A DNA stretch of 64,000 nucleotides from Allobosea sp. 47.2.35 (GTDB taxonomy: Bacteria; Pseudomonadota; Alphaproteobacteria; Rhizobiales; Beijerinckiaceae): NCBI RefSeq assembly GCF_024655635.1, contig NZ_JANLGI010000008.1:150835-214834 (forward strand), given 5' to 3'. A program made the position numbers and the translations under genes. The notes under the pieces were generated by a model. It was not told where the DNA came from. It searched no databases and saw only the letters and a program-made list of their open reading frames with translations. This document shows positions 26,396 to 36,395 of this stretch, piece after piece. Positions within the stretch are counted from its first letter, which is position 1. Every line of letters starts with the position of its first letter.

Positions 26396-27909
26396 ATGAC
26401 GAAAACCGATCCACGGGCGAGCGACACGTCCGTCTTCCCCGATCCCGTCTACAAGGAGACGGTGCTTCGCCCGCTCTTCGACGGGGCGAAGACGCATCAT
26501 GTTGAGAGCTTCCGCGCCATCGATCGCGCCCATCTCGTCATGCTCGCCGAGACCGGCATCCTGCCGCGCGCCACAGCCGGCCGCATCGCCCGCGCGCTCG
26601 CCGAAATCGATGCCGAGATTGACCCGGCCAAGCTGAGCTATGACGGCACGGTCGAGGATTATTTCTTCCTGATCGAGGCCGAGCTGAAGAAGCGCCTGCC
26701 GGCGGACGATGCCGGGCGCCTCCATACCGGCCGCTCGCGCAACGATATCGACCACACCCTGTTCAAGCTCGCCCTCAAGCCGCGGCTTGACCATGTGGCC
26801 GGCCTGCTGCGCGCCCTGATCACCGCGACGCTCGAACTCGCCGAGCGCGAGAAGGCGACATTGATCGTCGCCTATACCCATGGCCAGCCGGCGCAGCCGA
26901 CCACCTTCGGCCATTACCTCTCCGCCGCGATCGAAGTGATGCTGCGCGATCACGAGCGGCTGGTGCAGGCACGCGCCTTGCTCGATCTCTCGCCGATGGG
27001 CGCCGCTGCTATCACCACCTCGGGCTTCCCGCTGGATCGCGCCCGCGTCGCGCATCTGCTCGGCTTTTCCGCCCCGCTGCAGAACTCCTACGGCTGCATC
27101 GCCGCAATCGACTACCTCACCGCGACCTACAGCGCGGTCGAACTCGTCTTCCTGCATCTAGGCCGGCTGATCCAGGACCTGCAGGTCTGGACCGCCTTCG
27201 AGGTCGGCCAGCTCTATGTGCCCAACGCCTTCGTGCAGATCTCCTCGATCATGCCGCAGAAGCGCAATCCCGTCCCGATCGAGCATCTGCGCCATCTGGC
27301 CTCGCAGACAGTGGCGCGCGCCCGAATGGTCAGGGACATCGTCCACAACACGCCCTTCACCGACATGAACGACGCCGAGGGCGAAACCAACGAAGCCGGC
27401 TACCAGGCCTTCGCGACGGGCGAGCGCGTCCTCAGCCTGCTCGCCGCGCTGCTGCCAGCGCTACAGGTCGACGGGCGGCGCGTCGCCGAGAACATCCGCC
27501 GCTCCTGCATCACCATCACGGAGCTTGCCGACACGCTGGTCCGTTCGGAGGGCCTCTCCTTCCGCACAGCCCATGAGATCGCCGCCGATGTCGCGCGTGC
27601 GGTGGTGGCCGCCGATGGCGACCTCCCGCGTGACGGCTATGCCCCGTTCCGCAAGGCCTTCCGCGAGCATGCCGGCCGCGAGCCCGCATTGAACGAGGTC
27701 GCTTTTGCCGAGGCCGTCTCGCCCGAGCATTTCGTCGCGGTGCGCGAACGCTTCGGCGGGCCGGGGCCGCAGGCGCTTGCTGCCGCTTTCGCCGGCTATC
27801 GCGGTGTCCTCGTAGCCGCTGGCCTCGCTGCGACCGCGACCGCTGCGCGCGAGGCCTCCGCGCGCCATGAACTCGACGCCGCCTTCGCGGATCTGATGGG
27901 AGCAGCCTG

Positions 27910-27910
<1 letters not shown>
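26396..27910 (+). CDS. Argininosuccinate-lyase-family enzyme, probably not arginine biosynthetic
   Basis: The protein has 504 residues from the ATG at 26396. It shows the fumarase/aspartase superfamily blocks: LHTGRSRNDID, YTHGQPAQPTTFGHYL, and the catalytic-Ser loop SSIMPQKRNP (Ser283/Ser284). The family eliminates fumarate from N-substituted aspartates. True ASL has THLQRAQP and HTGRSRNDQ; here THGQPAQP and RNDID differ at substrate-side positions, and the C-terminus is longer than the usual ~460 residues. It lies inside a sugar transport operon with a PfkB kinase and a SIS enzyme rather than arg genes. An EDDS-lyase-like or sugar-aspartate lyase is a better guess than ArgH. Confidence 0.88.
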
Positions 27911-28982
<1,072 letters not shown>

Positions 28983-28986
<4 letters not shown>

Positions 28987-29930
28987 GCGCAGGCCGCGAC
29001 CTCGTCCTCAGCATCGGCCGGCTCTACTGCGACATCGTCTTCCGCGGGCTCGACGCGATGCCGCGCCTCGGCGAGGAACGTTTCGCCGAGACGGTGGCGA
29101 TCGTGCCGGGCGGCGGCGGCTTCATCACGGCCGCCCATCTCGCCGCGCTCGGAACACGCGCGGGCCTGCTCGCCCGCCTCGGCACGGACCCGCTCTCCGG
29201 CACGCTTGCACCGGCACTGACGGAAAGCGGTGTCGACCTCCGCTGGCTCGAACGCACGCCCGAGGCCGGCCCGCAGCCGACCGTCGTGATGGTTCAGGAC
29301 GGCGAGCGCGCCTTCCTGTCGCGGCGCGCCGGCAGCGCCCGCCCGGCGACGCTGGACGCGGCCCTCGCCGATCCGGCCGCGCGCCATCTCCACATCGCCG
29401 AATTCGCGACGCTCGCTGAAATCCCCGACCTGATCGACAGGGCGAAGCGCTCAGGCCTCACCGTCTCGCTCGACCCGAGCTGGGATGACGACTGGATTCG
29501 CCGGCCGGACCTGATCGCGCGCGCCGCCGGCGCCGATATCTTCCTGCCCAACGCAGCGGAGGCGCGTGCCATCGCCGCTTGCGACGATCTCGATCAGGCA
29601 GGAACCCAGCTTGCCCGGCATTTCCCGCTCGTCGTCATCAAGGATGGCAGCAAGGGCGCCCGCATCTTTGAGCGCGATGACACCATCGCCCTGCCCGCCC
29701 CGGAAGGCGGTCCGGTTCTCGATACGACCGGCGCGGGCGACGCTTTCAACGCCGGTTTCCTCGCCGCCTGGCTCGCCGGGCGCCCGGCCGAACAGGCTCT
29801 GGCGGAAGGGATCGCCTGCGGTACCCTGTCCGTCCGGTCCGTCGGCGGGGCCGGAACCCGGCTCCATCGCGCCGAAGTCGACGACATCAGCCAGAACCTG
29901 CTGCACAGCCATGAGCGGATCGATGCCTGA
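28983..29930 (+). CDS. PfkB/ribokinase-family carbohydrate kinase
   Basis: The protein has 315 residues. The N-terminal signature region is VPGGGGFITAAHLAALG and the C-terminal signature is DTTGAGDAFNAGFLAAW, with the catalytic Asp in GAGD. Family members phosphorylate sugars such as fructose, ribose, 2-keto-3-deoxygluconate or Amadori sugars (FrlD). It would trap the imported sugar or the lyase product in the cytoplasm. It overlaps the SIS gene. Confidence 0.92.
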
Positions 29931-30948
29931 AGCCATTCTCACCCGCGAGGCCGCCGAGGCGGCCGAGGTCGCCGCCCGTCAGATCTCGGCCAATGCCGAC
30001 GCGATGGCGCAGCTCGGCGAACGGCTTCGGCGGCGCAAGCCCGCCTTCATCGCGACCTGCGCGCGGGGCTCCTCCGACCACGCCATGACCTATGGCAAAT
30101 ACCTGCTGGAGCGAACACTCGGGCTGCCGGTCGCCTCGCTCGGCCCGAGCCTGGCTTCCGTCTATCGCGAAGAACTCGACCTATCCGGCTCCGTCTTCAT
30201 CGCCGCCTCGCAATCCGGCCGCAGCCCGGACGCACTGCAACTGACCGAGACGGCGAAGCGCGGCGGCGCGCTGACGGTCGGCCTGATCAACGACATGGAC
30301 TCGCCGCTGGCGGCACTGGTCGATGTCGCCCTGCCGCTCGCCGCCGGCCCCGAGACCAGCGTCGCCGCGACCAAGAGCTTTCTCGCCACCGGCATCGCCC
30401 TCCTTCACCTCACCGCCGCCTGGAGCAGCGAGCGCGCTCTCGCGGACGCGCTTGTGCGCTCGCCCGAATTGCTCCGGCAGGCCGGGCTCTGCGACTGGTC
30501 GCCCTTCCTCCGGCGCCTTGAACAGGCGACGAGCCTCTATGTCATCGGGCGTGGGCTCGGCCTCGGCATCGCCCAGGAGATGGCGCTGAAATTCAAGGAA
30601 ACCTGCCGCATCCATGCCGAGGCCTTCAGCGCCGCCGAGGTGTTGCATGGGCCGCTGGCGCTGGTCGGGCCGGGCTTCCCGGCGCTCGTCCTCGACCCCG
30701 CCGACGAAGGCAGCGAGAGCACGCTTTCCGTCGCCCGCAACTTCGCCGCGCTGGGTGCCGAGATCGCCTATGCCGGCTCCGATGCGGCACCGGGCATCGC
30801 GCTCCCCGTACCGGCCGAGGCCCCGCCCGTGCTGATGCCTCTGCTGCAGGCGCGCGCCTTCTACGGTGGCATCGCGGCGCTGGCGGCGGCGCGCGGGCTC
30901 GATCCCGACCGCCCGCCTCACCTGCGCAAGGTCACACAGACACTTTGA
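29923..30948 (+). CDS. SIS-domain aldose-ketose isomerase/deaminase (GlmS C-terminal/NagB-II-like)
   Basis: The protein has 341 residues from ATG 29923, overlapping the kinase by 8 nt; ATG 29911 is a possible alternative. It has two SIS domains: CARGSSDHA and SQSGRSPDAL in the first, then GRGLGLGIAQEMALKFKE. The Glu of ALKFKE and the His of LHGPLAL match catalytic residues of the GlmS isomerase domain. No glutamine amidotransferase domain is present. That pattern fits NagB-II glucosamine-6-phosphate deaminases or FrlB/FraB-type deglycases, which release an amine from a sugar phosphate. Confidence 0.9.
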   Translation: MPEAILTREAAEAAEVAARQISANADAMAQLGERLRRRKPAFIATCARGSSDHAMTYGKYLLERTLGLPVASLGPSLASVYREELDLSGSVFIAASQSGRSPDALQLTETAKRGGALTVGLINDMDSPLAALVDVALPLAAGPETSVAATKSFLATGIALLHLTAAWSSERALADALVRSPELLRQAGLCDWSPFLRRLEQATSLYVIGRGLGLGIAQEMALKFKETCRIHAEAFSAAEVLHGPLALVGPGFPALVLDPADEGSESTLSVARNFAALGAEIAYAGSDAAPGIALPVPAEAPPVLMPLLQARAFYGGIAALAAARGLDPDRPPHLRKVTQTL

Positions 30949-31032
30949 GCCCCGGCCGATATCGGGCGAGGTTCCGTCGAAACGCGGCTTGCTCTAGACC
31001 GTATGCGGCCTCACGCCTTGGATCGTCAGCTT

Positions 31033-31419
31033 ATGAAACAGCCGCTCACGCCCGCTTCGCTCGCCCCGCCCTTCGGGCAGTATTCACATGGCATGAAGGC
31101 CGACGCGCAGGGCGTCCTGCTGACCTCCGGCCAGCTCGGCATCAACAATGACGGCAGCGTGCCGGAGGATGCCGGCGAGCAGGCCCGCATCTGTTTCGAA
31201 AACATCGCCGCGATCCTGCGCGAAGGCGGCCTGTCGATGGCGAATATCGTGCGCCTCAACGCCTTCGTCACCGACCGCAAGCATATGCCGGCCTATATGA
31301 AGGCGCGCGACGAGGCGCTGGCCGATTGCCCGGTCAAACCCGCCTCGACGCTGGTCATCGTCTCCGGCTTCAGCCGCCCGGAATTCCTGGTCGAGGTCGA
31401 GGCGACGGCCGTCTACTGA
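31033..31419 (+). CDS. RidA-family (YjgF/UK114) protein
   Basis: The protein has 128 residues from the ATG at 31033; a start at 31003 would add ten residues without a better ribosome site. Family features are PPFGQYSHG, LLTSGQLGIN, ICFENIAAILREGG, VRLNAFVTD and the final FLVEVEATAVY. The segment KPASTLV replaces the usual (T)RxTV, so the canonical substrate-binding Arg is not in the typical place. It may clear imines made by the SIS enzyme or have a different ligand. It is the last gene of the operon and the second RidA in the window. Confidence 0.88.
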   Translation: MKQPLTPASLAPPFGQYSHGMKADAQGVLLTSGQLGINNDGSVPEDAGEQARICFENIAAILREGGLSMANIVRLNAFVTDRKHMPAYMKARDEALADCPVKPASTLVIVSGFSRPEFLVEVEATAVY

Positions 31420-31425
31420 ACCGGC

Positions 31426-31445
31426 CGCCTGCAAGTCCGCAGGCG
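31426..31445. terminator. Hairpin between convergent operons
   Basis: CGCCTGC (31426-31432) and GCAGGCG (31439-31445) form a 7-bp stem with loop AAGTCC. It lies between the RidA stop (31419) and the stop of the minus-strand ATPase gene (31447). No T-run follows on either strand, so efficiency is uncertain. Confidence 0.45.
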
Positions 31446-31446
31446 C

Positions 31447-32178
31447 TCAGTGAGCGCCGGCCTTGACGAAATTGGCCAGCTCCGGCGTCTGCGGATTGGC
31501 GAAGAGCTCCTTCGACGGCCCACTCTCCCAGATCAGCCCCTGATGCATGAAGATGGTGGTATCCGCGACGTTGCGCGCGAAACTCATCTCGTGCGTCACC
31601 AGCAGCATGGTCATGCCGCCCTTGGCGAGCTTCTCCATCACCAGCAGCACCTCGCCGGTCAGTTCCGGATCGAGCGCCGAGGTCACCTCGTCGAACAGCA
31701 TCACCTTCGGCTGCATCGCGAGCGAACGGGCGATCGCGACGCGCTGCTGCTGGCCGCCGGAGAGGTTGTCCGGATAGCTGTCGAACTTCTCGGAGAGGCC
31801 GACCTGCGCCAGCACCTCCTTGGCGAGCGCGAGAGCCTGCGCCTGCGGCACGTTCTTGGTGATCCGTGGCGAGAGCATGATGTTCTGCCCCACCGTCAGG
31901 TGCGGGAACAGGTTGTAGCTCTGAAAGACGATGCCGACATCCTTGCGCAGTTCGCGCAGCTTCGTCGGGTCCTGCGTCATCATGTGGCCGGCGACCTCGA
32001 TCTTGCCGGACTGGAAGGTCTCGAGCCCGTTGATGCAGCGCAGCAGCGTCGACTTGCCCGAGCCGGAACGGCCGATGATCGCGACGACCTGCCCGGCATC
32101 GACGCTGAGCGAGACGCCCTTCAGGACGGCCAGCGAGCCGTAGCTCTTGTGGATGTCTTCAATGAGAACGGCTGGCAT
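31447..32178 (-). CDS. Polar amino-acid ABC transporter ATP-binding protein (GlnQ/HisP-like)
   Basis: The protein has 243 residues. Walker A is GRSGSGKST, signature LSGGQQQRVAIARSL, Walker B VMLFDEVTSALDPE, H-loop VTHEM. Length and DEVTSALDPEL are typical of the PAAT family. Its start overlaps the preceding permease gene by 20 nt. It is the last gene of a GntR-controlled minus-strand operon. Confidence 0.94.
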   Translation of the reverse strand: MPAVLIEDIHKSYGSLAVLKGVSLSVDAGQVVAIIGRSGSGKSTLLRCINGLETFQSGKIEVAGHMMTQDPTKLRELRKDVGIVFQSYNLFPHLTVGQNIMLSPRITKNVPQAQALALAKEVLAQVGLSEKFDSYPDNLSGGQQQRVAIARSLAMQPKVMLFDEVTSALDPELTGEVLLVMEKLAKGGMTMLLVTHEMSFARNVADTTIFMHQGLIWESGPSKELFANPQTPELANFVKAGAH

Positions 32179-32812
32179 TCATCACCTTTTCGAGATGGCG
32201 GCTGAGCCGGGAGAGCGGGAAGCAGATCGCGAAATAGATCGCCCCGACCAGCGTGAAGATCTGGAAGGCCTGATAGGTCGCGTTGTTGACCAGCATGCCG
32301 GCACGCATCAGATCGACGAAGCCGACGACCTGGACGATCGAGGTGTTCTTCACGAGCTGGACGAGGAAGCCGACCGTCGGCGGCAGCGAGATGCGGATCG
32401 CCTGCGGCAGGATGACATGGCGGTAGGTCTGCGCCGTCGTATGCGCCAGCGAGGCCGAGGCCTCCCATTGCTGGCGTGGCACGGATTCAATCGAGCCGCG
32501 CCAGATTTCGGCGAGATAGGCCGAGACATAGATCGACAGCGAAGCGGAGGCTGCGAGGAAGGGCGGCAATTCGATGCCCAGCGCCGAGAGCCCGTAATAG
32601 CTCATGAACAGCACCATCAGCACCGGGATCGACTGGATCACCAGGATGTAGCCGGCCGCAAAACGGCGCAGCCAGCGGATGCGCGACAGGCGCATGATCG
32701 CGAACACGCCCCCGATCGCACCGCCGATGAAGAAGGCGATCGCGGTCAGCGCCAGCGTCCAGCCGGCGGAGCGCAGGATGAAGAGGGCCTCTGGCCAACC
32801 GAAGGTCTGCAT
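32159..32812 (-). CDS. Polar amino-acid ABC transporter permease
   Basis: The protein has 217 residues from the ATG at 32810-32812, which overlaps the stop of the next permease; the upstream extension of the frame is not coding. HisM-type features include ILRSAGWTLALTAIAF and the EAA-like loop EASASLAHTTAQTYRHVILPQAI. It forms a heterodimer with the permease at 32812-33504. Confidence 0.92.
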   Translation of the reverse strand: MQTFGWPEALFILRSAGWTLALTAIAFFIGGAIGGVFAIMRLSRIRWLRRFAAGYILVIQSIPVLMVLFMSYYGLSALGIELPPFLAASASLSIYVSAYLAEIWRGSIESVPRQQWEASASLAHTTAQTYRHVILPQAIRISLPPTVGFLVQLVKNTSIVQVVGFVDLMRAGMLVNNATYQAFQIFTLVGAIYFAICFPLSRLSRHLEKVMNASRSH

Positions 32813-33504
32813 CAGGCGGCCTCCCCATGCGCTTCGGTGAGGCGGGCGAGGCCCGAGACCTGCGGGAAGAGCCTCCTGCCGAGCCAGTTGAGGAAGAGTT
32901 TGAAGGAGAGCGCCAGCACCAGATAGAGCACTGTGACGACGATATAGGTCTCGAACGAGCGGAACGTGTCCTGCTCGATGATCGCGGCGGTGCCCGACAA
33001 TTCCTGCACCGAGACGAAGGAGCAGATGCTGGAGGCCAGCATCATCAGCACGAACTGGCTCGACAGCGCCGGCCAGACCCGGGCGAAGGCCGGCTGCAGC
33101 ACGACATGCTTCAGCACCTGCCACTTGGTCATGGCGAGCGCGAGCCCGGCCTCGATCTGCGATTTATGGATGGAGTCGACGCCGGCGCGGATGATCTCGG
33201 TCGCGTAGGCCGCGAGATTGAGCGTCATCGCCAGCAGGGAGGCTTCAAGCCCGTTCAGCCGGATGCCGATCTGCGGCAGCCCGAAGAAGATCATGAAGAG
33301 CTGCACCAGGAACGGCGTATTGCGCATCAGCTCGACATAGGCGTCGACGATATAGCCGGCCCAGCTGCCTGCGAGGCTACGCAGCGCGGTCATCGCGGTC
33401 GCCAGCACGAGGCCGAGCGCGATCGCGACGAAGGACAGCACGATCGTCAGCCAGACCCCGTTCAGGATCATCGGCCATTTGGAAAAGACGTCTTGGAAGA
33501 GCAA
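32812..33504 (-). CDS. Polar amino-acid ABC transporter permease
   Basis: The protein has 230 residues. The N-terminal membrane segment GVWLTIVLSFVAIALGLVLA and LMRNTPFLVQLFMIFFGLP are typical of HisQ/GltK-type permeases. The loop QIEAGLALAMTKWQVLKHVVLQPA contacts the ATPase. It shares one base with the next gene. A 92-nt gap separates it from the binding-protein gene. Confidence 0.93.
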   Translation of the reverse strand: MLFQDVFSKWPMILNGVWLTIVLSFVAIALGLVLATAMTALRSLAGSWAGYIVDAYVELMRNTPFLVQLFMIFFGLPQIGIRLNGLEASLLAMTLNLAAYATEIIRAGVDSIHKSQIEAGLALAMTKWQVLKHVVLQPAFARVWPALSSQFVLMMLASSICSFVSVQELSGTAAIIEQDTFRSFETYIVVTVLYLVLALSFKLFLNWLGRRLFPQVSGLARLTEAHGEAA

Positions 33505-33596
33505 TGGCCCGCTCCTTCGGCCTCAGGGGTAGGTCGAGGGTCGTCGGCGCACACTGGGCGCGCCGGCTTTTCGGCAGATCCGGTGGAAAAGGCGGA

Positions 33597-34400
33597 TCAG
33601 AAGGTCGGGAGCGGCGGCAGCGGGCTGCCAACCCACTTCTGGGCGATCGCGTCGAGCTCGCCGTTCTGCTTGACGTAGTAGATGAAGTTGTTGAGCCACT
33701 GGCGCAGCTCATAGGCGTCCTTGCGCATGGTCATCGAGTTCGGCTGCATGCCGAAGACGAACTTGAGCTCGGTCTCGGTCTCGCCGCGCGCCTTCATGGC
33801 GGCGTTGGCCTGCGCGTCCGGGCCGGCAATGGCCTGGACCTGGCCGGAGAACAGCGCCTGCATCGTGGTGGCGTCGTCCTCGAAGCGCAGGATGGTGAGG
33901 TTCAGCTCCTTCTCGCGATTGGTGAACTCGCGCTCGACGCTGGAACCGCGGTTGACGCCAACCTTCATGCCCTTGAGATCGACCCAGGTTTTGATCGCAA
34001 CGTTCTTCTTGGCGTAGATGCCGGTCTGGAAGGCGCTGTAGGGGATCGAGAACATCACCGCCTTGGCGCGCTCGGGCGTCGGGGCCAGCGTGGCGACGAG
34101 GAAGTCGACCTTGTTGGCTTCCAGCGCCGGAATACGGGCCGGCGGGGTGAGCTGCACCAGCTCGACCTTCACGCCGAGATATTTGCCGATCAGAGCGATG
34201 ACATCGGCATCATAGCCGATGGCGTTGCCCTGGGAATCGACCGAGCCATAGGGCGGCGCGCCGATCAGCACGCCGATCTTGACCGAGCCGCGCTTGATGA
34301 TGTCGGTGACCGTCTGGGCCGAGGCCTGGCCGGCTGCGAGCATGCCAGCGCCGAGCGCGAGCAAGGTGCCGGCAATCCGGAGATGCTTGAGCATATTCAT
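33597..34400 (-). CDS. Amino-acid ABC transporter substrate-binding protein (family 3)
   Basis: The protein has 267 residues, with AGGAG before the ATG at 34398-34400. The signal peptide ends near ASAQT (about residue 29). Family 3 features are VKIGVLIGAPPYGSVD, GYDADVIALIGKYLG, VDFLVATLAPTPERA and MKVGVNRGSSVE. Ligands are usually polar amino acids. The neighbouring 2-hydroxyacid dehydrogenase leaves room for a 2-keto or 2-hydroxy acid analogue. Confidence 0.92.
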   Translation of the reverse strand: MNMLKHLRIAGTLLALGAGMLAAGQASAQTVTDIIKRGSVKIGVLIGAPPYGSVDSQGNAIGYDADVIALIGKYLGVKVELVQLTPPARIPALEANKVDFLVATLAPTPERAKAVMFSIPYSAFQTGIYAKKNVAIKTWVDLKGMKVGVNRGSSVEREFTNREKELNLTILRFEDDATTMQALFSGQVQAIAGPDAQANAAMKARGETETELKFVFGMQPNSMTMRKDAYELRQWLNNFIYYVKQNGELDAIAQKWVGSPLPPLPTF

Positions 34401-34489
34401 CTGGTGTCTCCTCTGCTGCGGCCTTGCCGCTTGTCATGGCCCGGCTTCTGGCGGCCGGTTCGGGAAGAAACGGGTCAGCGCATCGACTG

Positions 34490-35467
34490 TCAGGCGCTGG
34501 CGCGCACGACGTTGACGAGCGGTTCGCCGGCGAAGCGGCGCTTGATGTTCTCGGCAATGACCCCCTGCCGGCGGCTGATCGTGCCGCTGGTCCATCCGGA
34601 CATGTGCGGCGTCATTAAAACGTTTGAAAGATCATGAAAAGGCAGATTCGCAGGCAAGGGTGCGCTGTCCCCAGCGCTGGGGTAGCGATACCAGGTGTCG
34701 ATGATCGCCCCGCCGATGCGCCCGGCCTTGAGGGCATCGAACAGCGCCTGCTCATCGATGGTCGGGCCCCGCCCGACATTGATGACGACGGCGCCCGGCC
34801 GCATCGCGGCGAAGGCGGCGGTGCCGAGGATGCCTTTGGTCTCCGCGGTGAAAGGCACGGAGACGACGACGACATCGACCGAGCCGCAGAATTCCGCGAG
34901 CGCATCGAGCGTGAAGGCACGGTCGACCAGCGGCGAAGCCGGGACAGTGCTACGATTGGCGACATGGACCTTCATCTCGAAGGCTTTGGCCCGCGCCGCG
35001 ATCGCCTTGCCGATATGGCCGAAACCGAGCAGGCCGATGGTCTGGCCGGCGATCTCGCCATGGACCCGTTCCGGCGCGCCGGCCCAATAGGCCCAGTCAC
35101 CCTGCCGCAGGCGCCGGTCGGCATCGGCGAGCGGGATGTTGCGCGCGAGCAGCGCCGCCATCACGTATTCGGCGATCGCCTGCTCATGGCCGAAGCAGTT
35201 GCAGACCGCAGCGGTTGCCGGCAGCGCGCCGAGATCGACCATGTCGTAACCGGCGCCCGGCACATGGAAGAGCTTGAGCCCGGCAGGCGGCGGTAGGCCG
35301 GCATCGAACTTCACGCCGACGATGACCTCCGCCTCGGCATAGGCCCTCTGGTCGGCTCCCGCTTCGAGATGGTCGGGCAGGAGCCGGATCTCGGCCTTAT
35401 CGCCGACGAGCCCGGCGAAGCCGTGGCTGAACGAGGCGGCATTCTCGCCATGGAAGACAATGCGCAT
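34490..35467 (-). CDS. D-2-hydroxyacid dehydrogenase family protein
   Basis: The protein has 325 residues. The NAD(P) motif GFGHIGKAIAARA (about residues 150-162) sits in the usual two-domain fold. The substrate Arg is in VINVGRGPTID and the catalytic His in LMTPHMSGWTSGT. The segment that normally carries the acid of the Arg-Glu-His triad (DVxxxEP) reads DTWYRYP, so the usual Glu is absent. The protein may use another acid or be a specialised subgroup. It lies between the GntR gene and the transport genes, so it probably acts on the imported compound. Confidence 0.88.
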   Translation of the reverse strand: MRIVFHGENAASFSHGFAGLVGDKAEIRLLPDHLEAGADQRAYAEAEVIVGVKFDAGLPPPAGLKLFHVPGAGYDMVDLGALPATAAVCNCFGHEQAIAEYVMAALLARNIPLADADRRLRQGDWAYWAGAPERVHGEIAGQTIGLLGFGHIGKAIAARAKAFEMKVHVANRSTVPASPLVDRAFTLDALAEFCGSVDVVVVSVPFTAETKGILGTAAFAAMRPGAVVINVGRGPTIDEQALFDALKAGRIGGAIIDTWYRYPSAGDSAPLPANLPFHDLSNVLMTPHMSGWTSGTISRRQGVIAENIKRRFAGEPLVNVVRASA

Positions 35468-35486
35468 GATCCGGTGGTCCCTTCCG

Positions 35487-36248
35487 TCAACTCTTCAGCA
35501 GCGGCTCGACCCTGCAATCCAGCAGGGATGGGTCGATGCCCGCCTCCATCTCGTCGAACATGCCGTCCACGAAACCGATCAGAGCGTCGGAGGCCGCGAC
35601 AGCCTCGTCCGCCCGGCGCGCCGCGATGGCGTTCAACACTGCGATGTGGTGATCGATCGAGACCGACAGCGCGACGCGCTGGGGCATCGCACTGTGATAG
35701 ATGAAGCCGATGCGCCGGAAGATCGTGTGCAGCGGGCGCAGCGTGTGCTGGAGGAAGGGTTCCGCCGCAGCCGAGAGCACCGTCTCGTCGATCCGGCGAT
35801 CCAGCGTGTTGAAATCGGCGAGGCTCAGGCTATCCCGACGCTCGCGCAGCAAACGCTCGATATGCAGGAACTGGTTACGATGGGAGGAGCCGGCCCTCTC
35901 CGCCGCCAGCCCGATGACGAAGCGTTCGAGATCGCGCCGCAGCCGCAACAGCACGCGCTCGCGCGCCAGGTCGATCGGCGCGATCTGGAGGCCATGACGC
36001 GGGCGGACGACGATCAGGGTGTCCGCCGCCAGCCGGTTGACGGCGTGATGGATGGGAGTCCGGCCATAGCCGGTCATGTCCTGGAGATCCTGAAGCGACA
36101 GGAAGCGGCCCGGCGGCAGCTCGCAGGTGATCAGCATCGCCTCGATGCGCTCATAGGCGAGTTCGAACAGGTTGACGCGATTGCGCCGCTTCGGCGCAGG
36201 CGCCTCCTCGACCTCGGCCTGTCTCGGCTGGACCGCGCTGCGCGCCAT
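35487..36248 (-). CDS. GntR-family regulator (FCD subfamily)
   Basis: The protein has 253 residues. After a ~25-residue basic leader there is a winged helix (LSLQDLQDMTGYGRTPIHHAVNRLAADTLI). An all-helical FCD ligand domain follows, with Asp/His metal-site candidates (LDRRIDETV, DHHIAVLNAI). It is the promoter-proximal gene of the minus-strand dehydrogenase/ABC operon and probably represses it and itself. The ligand would be a small organic acid, as in most FCD members. Confidence 0.9.
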   Translation of the reverse strand: MARSAVQPRQAEVEEAPAPKRRNRVNLFELAYERIEAMLITCELPPGRFLSLQDLQDMTGYGRTPIHHAVNRLAADTLIVVRPRHGLQIAPIDLARERVLLRLRRDLERFVIGLAAERAGSSHRNQFLHIERLLRERRDSLSLADFNTLDRRIDETVLSAAAEPFLQHTLRPLHTIFRRIGFIYHSAMPQRVALSVSIDHHIAVLNAIAARRADEAVAASDALIGFVDGMFDEMEAGIDPSLLDCRVEPLLKS

Positions 36249-36308
36249 CCCGGTCTCCTCCGCAAGGGCGCTCTTGGTCGGCGCCCGTTGGCAGGAAACG
36301 TAGACATG

Positions 36309-36324
36309 TTGTGAAATTTTACAA
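36309..36324. promoter_or_regulatory. Near-perfect palindrome, GntR operator candidate
   Basis: TTGTGAAATTTTACAA is a 16-bp palindrome with a single mismatched pair. It lies 61 nt upstream of the GntR start in the 147-nt gap before the TSUP gene. The outer TTGT...ACAA matches the GT-N-AC architecture of FCD-type GntR sites. Confidence 0.6.
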
Positions 36325-36395
36325 GAAGCTATTTGTTGCCCGGAAGCGCTGCCGCAGCCGTGATGATGCGGAAGCGCTTGGGTTGGCAGATAAGC

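Noticed and set aside
33505..33596. Hairpin in the gap after the family 3 binding-protein gene
   Set aside because: Only 4-5 bp stems could be formed; they are too weak to report as a terminator.
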